From Petrosia ficiformis (Eukaryota > Porifera > Demospongiae > Haplosclerida > Petrosiidae), in the NCBI GenBank assembly GCA_947044365.1, contig OX345636.1, forward strand, positions 63,113,537-63,177,536: DNA of 64,000 nucleotides, written 5' to 3'. Shown one piece after another: positions 1 to 14,781 of the stretch. Positions within the stretch are counted from its first letter, which is position 1, and every line of letters starts with the position of its first letter. A program made the position numbers and the translations under genes. The notes below the pieces were generated by a model, which saw only the letters and a list, made by a program, of their open reading frames with translations, did not search any database and had not been told where the DNA came from.

Positions 1-3000
1 GTTGCTAGGGACATTTCATGTTAGAATATAGTGATATAATTACGTAGTTATATAGAGGCTTATCTGTGGTTGCTAGGGAAATTTCATGTTAGAATATAAT
101 GATATAATTAGAGGCTTATATGTGGTTGCTAGGGACATTTCATTGTAGAATATAATGACATAATTACGTAGTTATATAGAGGCTTAAATGTGGTTGCTAG
201 GGACATTTCATGTTAGAATATAGTGATATAATCACGTAGTTATATAGAGGCTTATATGTGTTTGCTGGGGACATTTCATGTTAGAATATAGTGATATAAT
301 TACGTAGTTATATAGAGGCTTATATGTGGTTGATAGGGACATTTCATGTTAGAATATAGTGATATAATTACCTAGTTATTTAGGGGCTTATATGTGGTTG
401 CTAGGGACATTTCATGTTAGAATATAATTACGTAGTTATATAGAGGCTTATATGTGGTCGGTAGGGACATTTCAAGTTAGAATATAGTGATATAATCCCA
501 TAGTCATATAGAGGCTTATATATGGTTCGTAGGGACATGTCATATTAGACTATAACGATATAATTACGTAGTTATATAGAGGCTTATATGTGGTTGCTAG
601 GGACATTTTATGTTAGATTATAACGATATAATTACGTAGTTGTATAAAGGCTTATATGTGGTTGCTAGGGACATTTCATGTTAGAATATAGTGATATAAT
701 TACCTAGTTATTGAGGGGCTTATATGTGGTTGCTAGGGACATTTCATGTTAGAATATAATTATGTAGTTATATAGAGGCTTACATGATATATGGTTGCTA
801 GCGACATTTCATGTTAGAATATAATTACCTAGTTATATAGAGGTTTATATGTGGTTGCTAGGGACATTTCATTGTAGAATATAGTGATATAATCACCTAC
901 TTATATAGAGGCTTATATGTGGTTGCTAGGGACATTTCATGTTAGAATATAGTCACTCAGAGTAATATATTTAGAGGCTTATATGTGGTTGCTAGGGACA
1001 TTTCATTGTAGAATATAATTACACAGTTATATAGAGGCTTATATATGTATGTGGTTGCTAGGGATAGTTCATGGTAGAATATAATGATATAATTACGTAG
1101 TTATATAGAGGCTTATATGTGGTTGCTAGGGACATTTCAAGTTAGAATAATAGTGATATAATCCTATAGTCATATAGAGGCTTATATATGGTTGGTAGGG
1201 ACAGGTCATATTAGAATATAGAGATAGATTTAGAGGCTTATATGTTGTTGCTAGGGACAATTCATGTTAGACTATAACGATATAATTACGTAGTTGTATA
1301 GAGGCTTATATGTGGTTGCTAGCGACATTTCATGTTAGAATATAATTACCTAGTTATTATAGAGGTTTATATGTGGTTGCTAGGGACAATTCATTGTAGA
1401 ATATAATGATAAGATTACGTAGTTATATAGAGGCTTAAACATGTATATGAGGTTGCTAGGGACATTTCAAGTTAGAATATAGTGATATAATTACGTAGTT
1501 ATATAGAGGCTTATATTTGGTTGCTAGTGACATTTCATGTTAGAATATAGTGATATAATTACCTAGTTATTTAGAGGTTTATATGTGGTTGCTAGGGACA
1601 TTTCATGTTAGAATATAATGACATAATTACATAGTTATATAGAGCTTACATGTGGTTGATAGGGACATTTCATGTTAGAATATAATGATATAACTACAGG
1701 CTTGTATGTGGTTGCTAGGGACATTTCATGTTAGAATATAGTGATATAATCAGGTAGTCATATAGAGGCTTATCTGTGGTTGCTAGGGACATTTCATGTT
1801 AGAATATAGTGATATAATTACCTAGTCATATAGAGGCTTATATGTGGGTGCTAGGGACATTTCATGTTAGACTATAACGATATAATTACGTAGTTGTATA
1901 GAGGCTTATATGTGGTTGCTAGGGACATTTCATGTTAGAATATAGTGATATAATTACCTAGTTATTTAGGGGCTTATATGTGGTTGCTAGGGACATTTCA
2001 TGTTAGAATATAATTATGTAGTTATATAGAGGCTTACATGATATGTGGTTGATAGCGACATTTCATGTTAGAATATAATTACCTAGTTATATAGAGGTTT
2101 ATATGTGGTTGCTAGGGACATTTCATTGTAGAATATAGTGATATAATCACCTACTTATATAGAGGCTTATATGTGGTTGCTAGGGACATTTCATGTTAGA
2201 ATATAGTCACTCAGAGTAATATATTTAGAGGCTTATATGTGGTTGCTAGGGACATTTCATTGTAGAATATAATTACACAGTTATATAGAGGCTTATATAT
2301 GTATGTTGTTGCTAGGGATAGTTCATGGTAGAATATAATGATATAATTACGTAGTTATATAGAGGCTTATATGTGGTTGCTAGGGACATTTCAAGTTAGA
2401 ATAATAGTGATATAATCCCATAGTCAAATAGAGGCTTATATATGGTTGGTAGGGACATGTCATATTAGAATATAGAGATAGATTTAGATGCTTATATGTG
2501 GTTGCTAGGGACAATTCATTGTAGAATATAATGATATGATTACGTAGTTATATAAAGGCTTATCTGTGGTTGCTAGGGAAATTTCATGTTAGAATATAAT
2601 GATATAACTACAGGCTTGTATGAGGTTGCTAGGGACATTTCAAGTTAGAATATAGTGATATAATTACGTAGTTATATAGAGGCTTATATGTGGTTGCTAG
2701 GGACATTTCATGTTAGAATATAATGACATAATTACGTAGTTATATAGAGCTTACATGTGGTTGATAGGGACATTTCATGTTAGAATATAATGATATAACT
2801 ACAGGCTTGTATGTGGTTGCTAGGGACATTTCATGTTAGAATATAGTGATATAATCAGGTAGTCATATAGAGGCTTATCTGTGGTTGCTAGGGACATTTC
2901 ATGTTAGAATATAATGACATAATTACGTAGTTATATAGAGGCTTAAACATGTATATGAGGTTGCTAGGGACATTTCAAGTTGGAATATAGTGATATAATT

Positions 3001-6000
3001 ACGTAGTTATATAGAGGCTTACCTGTGGTTGCTAGGGAAATTTCATGCTAGAATATAGTGATATAATCACGTAGCCATATAGAGGCTTATCTGTGGTTGC
3101 TAGGGAAATTTCATGTTAGAATATAATGATATAATCCCATAGTCATATAGAGGCTTATATATGGTTGGTAGGGACATGTCATATTAGAATATAGAGATAG
3201 ATTTAGAGGCTTATATGTGGTTGTAGGGACATTTCATTGTAGAATATAATGACATAATTACGTAGTTATATAGAGGCTTAAACATGTATATGAGGTTGCT
3301 AGGGACATTTCATGTTAGAATATAGTGATATAATTACCTAGTTATATAGAGGCTTATATGTGTTTGCTGGGGACATTTCTTGTTAGAATATAGTGATATA
3401 ATTACATAGTTATATAGAGGCTTATATGTGGTTGCTAGGGACATTTCTTTTCATGTTAGAATACATGTATAGTGATATACTTAGAGGCTTATATGTGGTT
3501 GCTAGGGACAGCTCATGGTAGAATATAATGATATAATTACATAGCTATATAGAGGCTTATATGTGGTTGTTAGGGACATTTCATGTTAGAATATAGTGAT
3601 ATAATTACCTAGTTATTTAGAGGCTTATATGTGGTTGCTAGGGACATTTCATGTTAGAATATAATTACGTAGTTATATAGAGGCTTATATGAGGTTGCTA
3701 GCGACATTTCATGTTAGTATATAATTACCTAGTTATATAGAGGTTTATATGTGGTTGCTAGGGACATTTCATGTTAGAATATAGTGATATAATCAGGTAG
3801 TCATATAGAGGCTTATCTGTGGTTGCTAGGGAAATTTCATGTTAGAATATAATGATATAATTAGAGGCTTATATGTGATTGCTAGGGACATTTCATTGTA
3901 GAATATAATGACATAATTACGTAGTTATATAGAGGCTTATATGTGGTTGCTAGGGACATTTCATGTTAGAATATAGTGATATAATCACGTAGTTATATAG
4001 AGGCTTATATGTAGCTGCTAGGGACATTTCATGTTAGAATATAGTGATATATTTAGAGGCTTATATGTGGTTGCTAGGTACATTTCATGTTAGAATATAG
4101 TGATATAATTACCTAGTTATATAGAGGCTTATATGTGGTTGCTAGGGACATTTCAAGTTAGAATAATAGTGATATAATCCCATAGTCAAATAGAGGTTTA
4201 TATATGGTTGGTAGGGACATGTCATATTAGAATATAGAGATAGATTTAGATGCTTGTATGTGGTTGCTAGGGACAATTCATTGTAGAATATAATGATATG
4301 ATTACGTAGTTATATAAAGGCTTATCTGTGGTTGCTAGGGAAATTTCATGTTAGAATATAATGATATAACTACAGGCTTGTATGTGGTTGCTAGGGACAT
4401 TTCATGTTAGAATACAGTGATATAATCAGGTAGTCATATAGAGGCTTATCTGTGGTTGCTAGGGAAATTTCATGTTAGACTATAACGATATAATTACGTA
4501 GTGGTATTATGTGGTTGCTAGGGACATTTCATGTTAGAATATAGTGATATAATTACCTAGTCATATAGAGGCTTATATGTGGTTGCTAGGGACATTTCAT
4601 GTTAGATTATAACGATATAATTACGTAGTTGTATAGAGGCTTATATGTGGTTGCTACGGACATTTCATGTTAGAATATAGTGATATAATTACCTAGTTAT
4701 TTAGAGGCTTATATGTGGTTGCTAGGGACATTTCATGTTAGAATATAATTACGTAGTTATATAGAGGCTTATATGAGGTTGCTAGCGACATTTCATGTTA
4801 GTATATAATTACCTAGTTATATAGAGGTTTATATGTGGTTGCTAGGGACATTTGATGTTAGAATATAGTGATATAATCAGGTAGTCATATAGAGGCTTAT
4901 CTGTGGTTGCTAGGGAAATTTCATGTTAGAATATAATGATATAATTAGAGGCTTATATGTGGTTGCTAGGGACATTTCATTGTAGAATATAATGACATAA
5001 TTACGTAGTTATATAGAGGCTTATATGTGGTTGCTATGGAAATTTCATGTTAGAATATAGTCACTCAGAGTAATATATTTAGAGGCTTATATGTGGTTGC
5101 TAGGGACATTTCACTGTAGAATATAATTACACAGTTATATAGAGGCTTATATATGTATGTGGTTGCTAGGGATAGTTCATGGTAGATATAATTACGTAGT
5201 TATATAGAGGCTTATATGTGGTTGCTAGGGACATTTCAAGTTAGAATATAGTGATATAATCCCATAGTCATATAGAGGCTTATATATGGTTGGTAGGGAC
5301 ATGTCATATTAGAATATAGAGATAGATTTAGAGGCTTATATGTGGTTGTAGGGACATTTCATTGTAGAATATAATGACATAATTACGTAGTTATATAGAG
5401 GCTTAAACATGTATATGAGGTTGCTAGGGACATTTCAAGTTAGAATATAGTGATATAATTACGTAGTTATATAGAGGCTTACCTGTGGTTGCTAGGGAAA
5501 TTTCATGCTAGAATATAGTGATATAATCACGTAGTCATATAGAGGCTTATCTGTGGTTGCTAGGGAAATTTCATGTTAGAATATAATGATATAATTAGAG
5601 GCTTGTATGTGGTTGCTAGGGACATTTCAAGTTAGAATATAGTGATATAAACCCATAGTCATATAAAGGCTTATATATGGTTGGTAGGGACATGTCATAT
5701 TAGAATATAGAGATAGATTTAGAGGCTTATATGTGGTTATAGGGACATTTCATTGTAGAATATAATGACATAATTACGTAGTTATATAGAGGCTTAAACA
5801 TGTATATGAGGTTGCTAGGGACATTTCATGTTAGAATATAGTGATATAATTACCTAGTTATATAGAGGCTTATATGTGTTTGCTGGGGACATTTCTTGTT
5901 AGAATATAGTGATATAATTACATAGTTATATAGAGGCTTATATGTGGTTGCTAGGGACATTTCTTTTCATGTTAGAATACATGTATAGTGATATACTTAG

Positions 6001-9000
6001 AGGCTTATATGTGGTTGCTAGGGACAGCTCATGGTAGAATATAATGATATAATTACATAGCTATATAGAGGCTTATATGTGGTTGTTAGGGACATTTCAT
6101 GTTAGAATATAGTGATATAATTACATAGTTATATAGAGGCTTATATGTGGTTGCTAGGGACATTTCTATTCATGTTAGAATATAGTAATATACTTAGAGG
6201 CTTATATGTGGTTGCTAGGGACATTTCATTGTAGAATATAATGACATAATTACGTAGTTATATAGAGGCTTATATGAGGTTGCTAGCGACATTTCATGTT
6301 AGAATATAATTACGTAGTTATATAGAGGTTTATATGTGGTTGCTAGGGACATTTCATTGTAGAATATAGTGATATAATCACCTACTTATATAAAGGCTTA
6401 TATGTGGTTGCTATGGAAAATTCATGTTAGAATATAGTCACTCAGAGTAATAATTATATTTAGAGGCTTATATGTGGTTGCTAGGGACATTTCACTGTAG
6501 AATATAATTACACAGTTATATAGAGGCTTATATATGTATGTGGTTGCTAGGGATAGTTCATGGTAGAATATAATGATATAATTACGTAGTTATATAGAGG
6601 CTTATATGTGGTTGCTAGGGACATTTCAAGTTAGAATATAGTGATATAATCCTATAGTCATATAGAGGCTTATATATGGTTGGTAGGGACATGTCATATT
6701 AGAATATAGAGATAGATTTAGAGGCTTATATGTGGTTGTAGGGACATTTTATTGTAGAATATAATGACATAATTACGTAGTTATATAGAGGCTTAAACAT
6801 GTATATGAGGTTGCTAGGGACATTTCATGTTAGAATATAGTGATATAATTACCTAGTTATATAGAGGCTTATATGTGTTTGCTGGGGACATTTCTTGTTA
6901 GAATATAGTGATATAATTACATAGTTATATAGAGGCTTATATGTGGTTGCTAGGGACATTTCTTTTCATGTTAGAATACATGTATAGTGATATACTTAGA
7001 GGCTTATATGTGGTTGCTAGGGACAGCTCATGGTAGAATATAATGATATAATTACATAGCTATATAGAGGCTTATATGTGGTTGTTAGGGACATTTCATG
7101 TTAGAATATAGTGATATAATTACCTAGTTATATAGAGGCTTATATGTGGTTGTTAGGGACATTTCATGTTAGAATATAATGATATAATTACGTAGTTATA
7201 TAGAGCTTACATGTGGTTGATAGGGACATTTCATGTTAGAATATAGTGATATAATTACGTAGTTATATAGAGGCTTATTTTGTGGTTGCTAGGGACATTT
7301 CATGTTAGAATATAATGACATAATTACGTAGTTATATAGAGCTTACATGTGGTTGATAGGGACATTTCATGTTAGAATATAGTGATATAATTACCTAGTC
7401 ATATAGAGGCTTATATGTGGTTGCTAGGGACATTTCATGTTAGACTATAACGATATAATTACGTAGTTGTATAGAGGCTTATATGTGGTTGCTAGGGACA
7501 TTTCATGTTAGAATATAGTGATATAATTACCTAGTTATTTAGAGGCTTATATGTGGTTGCTAGGGACATTTCATGTGAGAATATAATTACGTAGTTATAT
7601 AGAGGCTTACATGATATGTGGTTGATAGCGACATTTCATGTTAGAATATAATTACCTAGTTATATAGAGGTTTATATGTGGTTGCTAGGGACATTTCATT
7701 GTAGAATATAGTGATACTTATATAGAGGCTTATATGTGGTTGCTATGGAAATTTCATGTTAGAATATAGTCACTCAGAGTAATATATTTAGAGGCTTATA
7801 TGTGGTTGCTAGGGACATTTCACTGTAGAATATAATTACACAGTTATATAGAGGCTTATATATGTATGTGGTTGCTAGGGATAGTTCATGGTAGAATAAT
7901 TATAATGATATAATTACGTAGTTATATAGAGGCTTATATGTGGTTGCTAGGGACATTTCAAGTTAGAATATAGTGATATAATCCCATAGTCATATAGAGG
8001 CTTATATATGGTTGGTAGGGACATGTCATATTAGAATATAGAGATAGATTTAGAGGCTTATATGTGGTTGTAGGGACATTTCATTGTAGAATATAATGAC
8101 ATAATTACGTAGTTATATAGAGGCTTAAACATGTATATGAGGTTGCTAGGGACATTTCATGTTAGAATATAGTGATATAATTACCTAGTTATATAGAGGC
8201 TTATATGTGTTTGCTGGGGACATTTCTTGTTAGAATATAGTGATATAATTACATAGTTATATAGAGGCTTATATGTGGTTGCTAGGGACATTTCTTTTCA
8301 TGTTAGAATACATGTATAGTGATATACTTAGAGGCTTATATGTGGTTGCTAGGGACAGCTCATGGTAGAATATAATGATATAATTACATAGCTATATAAA
8401 GGCTTATATGTGGTTGTTAGGGACATTTCATGTTAGAATATAATGATATAATTACCTAGTTATATAGAGGCTTATTTTGTGGTTGCTAGGGACATTTCAT
8501 GTTAGACTATAACGATATAATTACGTAGTTGTATAGAGCTTACATGTGGTTGATAGGGACATTTCATGTTAGAATATAGTGATATAATTACCTAGTCATA
8601 TAGAGGCTTATATGTGGTTGCTAGGGACATTTCATGTTAGACTATAACGATATAATTACGTAGTTGTATAGAGGCTTATATGTGGTTGCTAGGGACATTT
8701 CATGTTAGAATATAGTGATATAATTACCTAGTTATTTAGAGGCTTATATGTGGTTGCTAGGGACATTTCATGTGAGAATATAATTACGTAGTTATATAGA
8801 GGCTTACATGATATGTGGTTGATAGCGACATTTCATGTTAGAATATAATTACCTAGTTATATAGAGGTTTATATGTGGTTGCTAGGGACATTTCATTGTA
8901 GAATATAGTGATACTTATATAGAGGCTTATATGTGGTTGCTATGGAAATTTCATGTTAGAATATAGTCACTCAGAGTAATATATTTAGAGGCTTATATGT

Positions 9001-11917
9001 GGTTGCTAGGGACGTTTCATTGTAGAATATAATTACACAGTTATATAGAGGCTTATATATGTATGTGGTAGCTAGGGATAGTTCATGGTAGAATATAATG
9101 ATATAATTACGTAGTTATATAGAGGCTTATATGTGGTTGCTAGGGACATTTCAAGTTAGAATATAGTGATATAATCCCATAGTCATATAGAGGCTTATAT
9201 ATGGTTGGTAGGGACATGTCATATTAGAATATAGAGATAGAGTTAGAGGCTTATATGTGGTTGCTAGGGACAATTCATTGTAGAATATAATGATAAGATT
9301 ACGTAGTTATAATATTATAAAGGCTTAAACATGTATATGAGGTTGCTAGGGACATTTCAAGTTAGAATATAGTGATATAATTACGTAGTTATATAGAGGC
9401 TTATATTTGGTTGCTAGTGACATTTCATGTTAGAATAATTATAGTGATATAATTACCTAGTTATTTAGAGGCTTATCTGTGGTTGCTAGGGACATTTCAT
9501 GTTAGAATATAGTGATATAATTACCTAGTTATATAGAGGCTTATATGTGGTTGCTAGGGACATTTCATGTTAGAATATAATTACGTAGTTATATAAAGGC
9601 TTATATGAGGTTGCTAGCGACATTTCATGTTAGAATATAATTATGTAGTTATATAGAGGCTTACATGATATGTGGTTGCTAGCGACATTTCATGTTAGAA
9701 TATAGTGATATAATTACGTAGTTATATAGAGGCTTATCTGTGGTTGCTAGGGACATTTCATGTTAGAATATAGTGATATAATTATCTAGTTATATAGAGG
9801 CTTATATGTGGTTGCTAGGGACATTTCATGTTAGAATATAATGACATAATTACGTAGTTATATAGAGCTTACATGTGGTTGATAGGGACATTTCATGTTA
9901 GAATATAGTGATATAATTACCTAGTCATATAGAGGCTTATATGTGGTTGCTAGGGACATTTCATGTTAGACTATAACGATATAATTACGTAGTTGTATAG
10001 AGGCTTATATGTGGTTGCTAGGGACATTTCATGTTAGAATATAGTGATATAATTACCTAGTTATTTAGAGGCTTATATGTGGTTGCTAGGGACATTTCAT
10101 GTGAGAATATAATTACGTAGTTATATAGAGGCTTACATGATATGTGGTTGATAGCGACATTTCATGTTAGAATATAATTACCTAGTTATATAGAGGTTTA
10201 TATGTGGTTGCTAGGGACATTTCATTGTAGAATATAGTGACACTTATATAGAGGCTTATATGTGGTTGCTATGGAAATTTCATGTTAGAATATAGTCACT
10301 CAGAGTAATATATTTAGAGGCTTATATGTGGTTGCTAGGGACGTTTCATTGTAGAAGATAATTACACAGTTATATAGAGGCTTATATATGTATGTGGTTG
10401 CTAGGGATAGTTCATGGTAGAATATAATGATATAATTACGTAGTTATATAGTGGCTTATATGTGGTTGCTAGGGACATTTCAAGTTAGAATATAGTGATA
10501 TAATCCCATAGTCATATAGAGGCTTATATATGGTTGGTAGGGACATGTCATATTAGAATATAGAGATAGAGTTAGAGGCTTATATGTGGTTGCTAGGGAC
10601 AATTCATTGTAGAATATAATGATAAGATTACGTAGTTATATAGAGGCTTAAACATGTATATGAGGTTGCTAGGGACATTTCAAGTTAGAATATAGTGATA
10701 TAATTACGTAGTTATAATTATAGAGGCTTATATGTGGTTGCTAGGGACATTTCATGTTAGAATATAGTGATATAATTACCTAGTTATATAGAGGCTTATA
10801 TGTGTTTGCTGGGGACATTTCATGTTAGAATATAGTGATATAATTACGTAGTTATAATTATAGAGGCTTATATGTGGTTGCTAGGGACATTTCATGTTAG
10901 AATATAGTGATATAATTACCTAGTTATATAGAGGCTTATATGTGGTTGCTAGGGACATTTCTTTTCATGTTAGAATATAGTGATAAACTTAGAGGCTTAT
11001 ATGTGGTTGCTAGGGACAGCTCATGGTAGAATATAATGATATAATTATATAGCTATATAGAGGCTTATATGTGGTTGTTAGGGACATTTCATGTTAGAAT
11101 ATAATTATATAATTACGTAGTTATAATTATAGAGGCTTATATGTGGTTGCTAGGGACATTTCATGTTAGAATATAGTGATATAATTACCTAGTTATATAG
11201 AGGCTTATATGTGGTTGCTAGGGACATTTCTTTTCATGTTAGAATATAGTGATATACTTAGAGGCTTATATGTGGTTGCTAGGGACAGCTCATGGTAGAA
11301 TATAATGATATAATTACATAGCTATATAGAGGCTTATATGTGGTTGTTAGGGACATTTCATGTTAGAATATAATTATATAATTACCTAGTTATATAGAGG
11401 CTTATATGTGGTTGCTGGGGACATTTCATGTTAGAATATAGTGATATAATTACCTAGTTATATAGAGGCTTACATGTGGTTGATAGGGACATTTCATGTT
11501 AGAATATAATGATATAATTACGTAGTTATATAGAGGCTTATATGTGGTTGCTAGGGACATTTCATGTTAGAATATAATGACATAATTACGTAGTTATATA
11601 GAGGCTTACATGTGGTTGATAGGGACATTTCATGTTAGAATATAGTGATATAATTACATAGTGATATAGAGGCTTATATGTGGTTGCTAGGGACATTTCA
11701 TGTTAGAATATAGTGATATAATTACCTAGTCATATAGAGGCTTATATGTGGCTGCTAGGGACATTTCATGTTAGAATATAGTGATATAATTACCTAGTTA
11801 TATAAACGATTATATGAGGTTGCTTGGGAAATTTCATGTGAGAATATAGTGATATAATTACAATTATCTAGTTATATGAAGGCTTGCTGGGGAGATTTCA
11901 TGTTGGAATATAGTTAA
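1..11917. repeat. Satellite array, ~68 bp unit with higher-order structure
   Basis: Almost 12 kb of head-to-tail copies of a ~68 bp AT-rich unit. The most constant part contains GGTTGCTAGGGACATTTCAT, followed by a variable TAATTACGTAGTTATATAGA part and a GGCTTATATGT join. Units vary by small deletions and by marker variants: a TCACTCAGAGTAA insert, a TTTCTTTTCATG insert, and an AAACATGTATATGAGG join. These markers recur together, so the array was amplified in multi-unit blocks. The array is already under way at base 1 and decays near 11,800-11,917, where units become divergent before ordinary sequence begins. No long reading frame exists on either strand. A centromeric, heterochromatic or inert role cannot be told from sequence. 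Confidence 0.97.
951..10320. repeat. Higher-order repeat marked by the TCACTCAGAGTAA variant unit
   Basis: A distinctive unit in which AGTCACTCAGAGTAA replaces the usual spacer begins at 951, 2205, 5059, 6436, 7768, 8965 and 10294. Successive distances are 1254, 2854, 1377, 1332, 1197 and 1329 bp, so the block length is about 1.2-1.4 kb, with one gap of roughly two blocks. Each marker is followed by the same order of variant units: an ACACAGTTATATAG unit, a GGGATAGTTCATGGTAG unit, then an ATATATGGTTGGTAGGGACA unit. The last blocks look nearly identical, which suggests recent unequal exchange. Confidence 0.85.
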
Positions 11918-14781
11918 CTAAAACTTCCCAATATTGGCCAATTTTCATTATAGTTACTGCAGTTAAACATGTAATTTAGTTATACATGTAGTTTAGTTAA
12001 CTAACAGTTAATAAAAGGGATTTTAGTTTTAGTTATAGTAGACTAAAACAGCACTAATGTAGATGCATAGTGTACATACACATACATACACATGTGTGCA
12101 TTTTTAACTATCAAATGAGTTGGACTGACCTGATTACTCATGTCTGGTCTGATAGATACAGAACCAGGTGAGATAGAGGTGGTCTCATACCTACAAAATC
12201 AAAGAACAATGTATGTAATAGTCACTATAGTAAACTTATGTTTTATTAATTATATAAGAGTTAGAATATCATGATGATACTATTTAAAGAAAATTTTAAC
12301 ACATCAATCTTCATACTGTCCCTCATTTTAATTATAGTGAATGTATTACCTAATAAAATAATTGGATTATATTTAGATTAAGTGCATATAGCAAGTATTA
12401 TATTAGTAAGTGTGTGCGTGTGACTAACCAGGTCAAAGTGGAAGTGATGGTTGACAGTCCATGGAGCTAAGCATACCTATAGAATTAGGAACAATGTGTC
12501 CATCAATTCTATGTAGTATTATATATGTACATACACTACACACATACATATGTATATGTACATACATGTACAACATAACTAAAAGTGGTCAGTATTGTTT
12601 TACTAAATACATTTTAAAAATGAAAGAGCATGTATACCAAAAGCTATGAATAATAAACAGAAAAAATTCCATAAGGTCATGCAGATATCTCGACTTTCAG
12701 AAATTATTTCGAAACAAAACCCATAATACCAGTAATTATTATAAAATTTTCTAGGGGGAGTACGACCCTGTGCTATCCATGCTGTAGTATGCAGGTTTAT
12801 GCTTGCCTGTGGGATGTAGTATCATGCCTATTGCTTTTCCAAGTTCTAAGTGCCTAGGCATATTTCCACCTTGGTTGATCCACATTGCAGGTCAGAACAT
12901 TGGGTTAGATCTACATGTACATGTGCATTACACAACATGTTTGGGATCATACATGTAGTAAAAATAGTTCCCTTTTGCTCATGTACATGTATAGTGTGAG
13001 CTAATACTTTATTTCACTAGAAACAGGTTATGATAACATAAATCCTAAATTTTTATAGATTGAGTTGGAGACTATCAAGAAAAAAGTACATGTAGTTTCA
13101 GCCACTTTGTTAATGATATTAGAGTGGAGAAATGAAATGTATCATTTAAAAAAACATTCATATACAATATTTATGCAACAAACACAGCACATACATATAT
13201 GATACATGTACATACATGCAGAGGGAGGGAGAGATAGACAGACACATACACACACATGTATCACCTTTTAATATTATTAGACTCCAATGTACATGTACAT
13301 GTACTCTATAAAAAAAGGTATTTATTTGTAAATCAAATAAAATTGTGTGGTGTGAGTAACATTTATACAATTTAGTTGAGTCTCCAGGTACATGTAATAA
13401 AAACAAAGAACAGCAGGACAAGCAAAAAAGCTGATAACAGTGCCACAAGGAAGCCATAGGTCTTCCACCTATTATAGGCAAGTCAGCAGATGGGAGTTGG
13501 GGATGTCCCACCTAGATTTCAGATTAAATATACATTATACCAATATGACTCAAGGAAGAAGAGGAAGAGGATTAACAAAGAAAGAAGAGGAGGAGGAAAA
13601 GGAGAAGGGAAGGAAGAGAAGGATGATAAGATGTGGAGATGCTGTGTATATATACATGCACCTCTTCAGTTTTTTGATCAGCAAATACTAAAACTCCCCT
13701 GGTATGGCTGACAAGTCATCAGAACCAGCTGGTTCCAATATGTATGGGATACCAAATGCGCCTCTATACCACTCTCAATATCGCAACGGAAAAGAAATAG
13801 ACATAGACATAGAGATAAACAGGTAGGTAGATACATGTAGTCATGCATACCTACAAACAGACAGACAGATAGATACATACATATCATGTAGATAGATGTT
13901 CGTTTCATACTAGTTATCATGTCTTCTGATATAGCTTCTTCTACTGACTGATCTAAAGAAATACTGAAACTAGTAAACACTTGAAAGGTTCATAACTTTA
14001 CTCTATAGAAATGCAAGCTATTGAGAGAACAACTGGGGAAGGGTAAGAGGAGAAAATAATGTTAATGGAAGTATACTATACCATGCTATAATGAATAGAT
14101 GAATGAATGAAAACAATGGATAGACATATGTACCAAATGATATATGAATGCCAGAATGAATGAATAGATAATGATAAATGGATACACAAATGATTGAATA
14201 TTAAATAAAACAAAATGGATAGATACGATAGATAAAAGTAGAATGATGGCCAGAATGATAAATGGATGGTGAGTGAATGGATAAGCCACCCATATTCTCT
14301 AAACCTGATACAGACTGTAGATACTGGAAGCAAAATCGTCCACAGTTCATTCGTACACGTACATGAAATGACTTCAAAAGTTTCTGTGAAGTTACATAGC
14401 GGGATACGAAGGTGAGTACTGTACAAATCCACCTCTTTTTTAAATTTCAATTATAATGGGTGTGGAAACTGGAAAGTTATATTATGATAAGTTAATTATG
14501 TTCGTTTTTGTCAGTAAATATCTGTATTTGGTGTTGAAAAAAATGTGTAATTATATACAAACAAGATTACGAAATTTTAATCGAAAATTATCCCTTTTCC
14601 ACCTTGACTTCCGGTTTGGTAAGCCTGCATACATACTTTGATGTGAGTGTATGAGGTTCTTTACAACCACAATACCTTTCCAAGGGAGCAGATCATCCAG
14701 GTGTTGCAGGGGAAGCTGGTGAGATCGAAAAGGATAAGACATGAGGTCGATGTACTCACCTCAGGTGGTCTTTTCTTTCCA
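11918..14781. other. Gene-poor spacer after the satellite
   Basis: No convincing gene. The stretch holds short CA/TA-rich runs (12060-12100, 12520-12570), several ACATGTAC words, a purine-rich run near 13555-13625 and GATA/GAAT-type simple repeats at 13790-13890 and 14090-14280. One short minus-strand interval, 12130-12190, is open between an acceptor-like TTTTGTAG and a donor-like GTCAGT and would read 20 residues, but it has no recognisable partner and may be chance. Confidence 0.5.
14090..14280. repeat. Imperfect GAAT/GATA simple-repeat region
   Basis: Runs of GAATGAATGAATG and GATAGATAC type words, interrupted by other sequence. They produce open frames on the minus strand rich in Ile, Tyr, His and Ser, which I attribute to the repeat and not to coding. 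Confidence 0.6.

Noticed and set aside
1..11917. Array considered as a CRISPR-like or gene-encoding repeat
   Set aside because: Units abut with no unique spacers, and neither strand has long open frames; it is satellite DNA.
13158..13980. Several 70-117 residue frames on both strands
   Set aside because: They follow simple repeats (CA, GATA, purine runs) and carry no domain.
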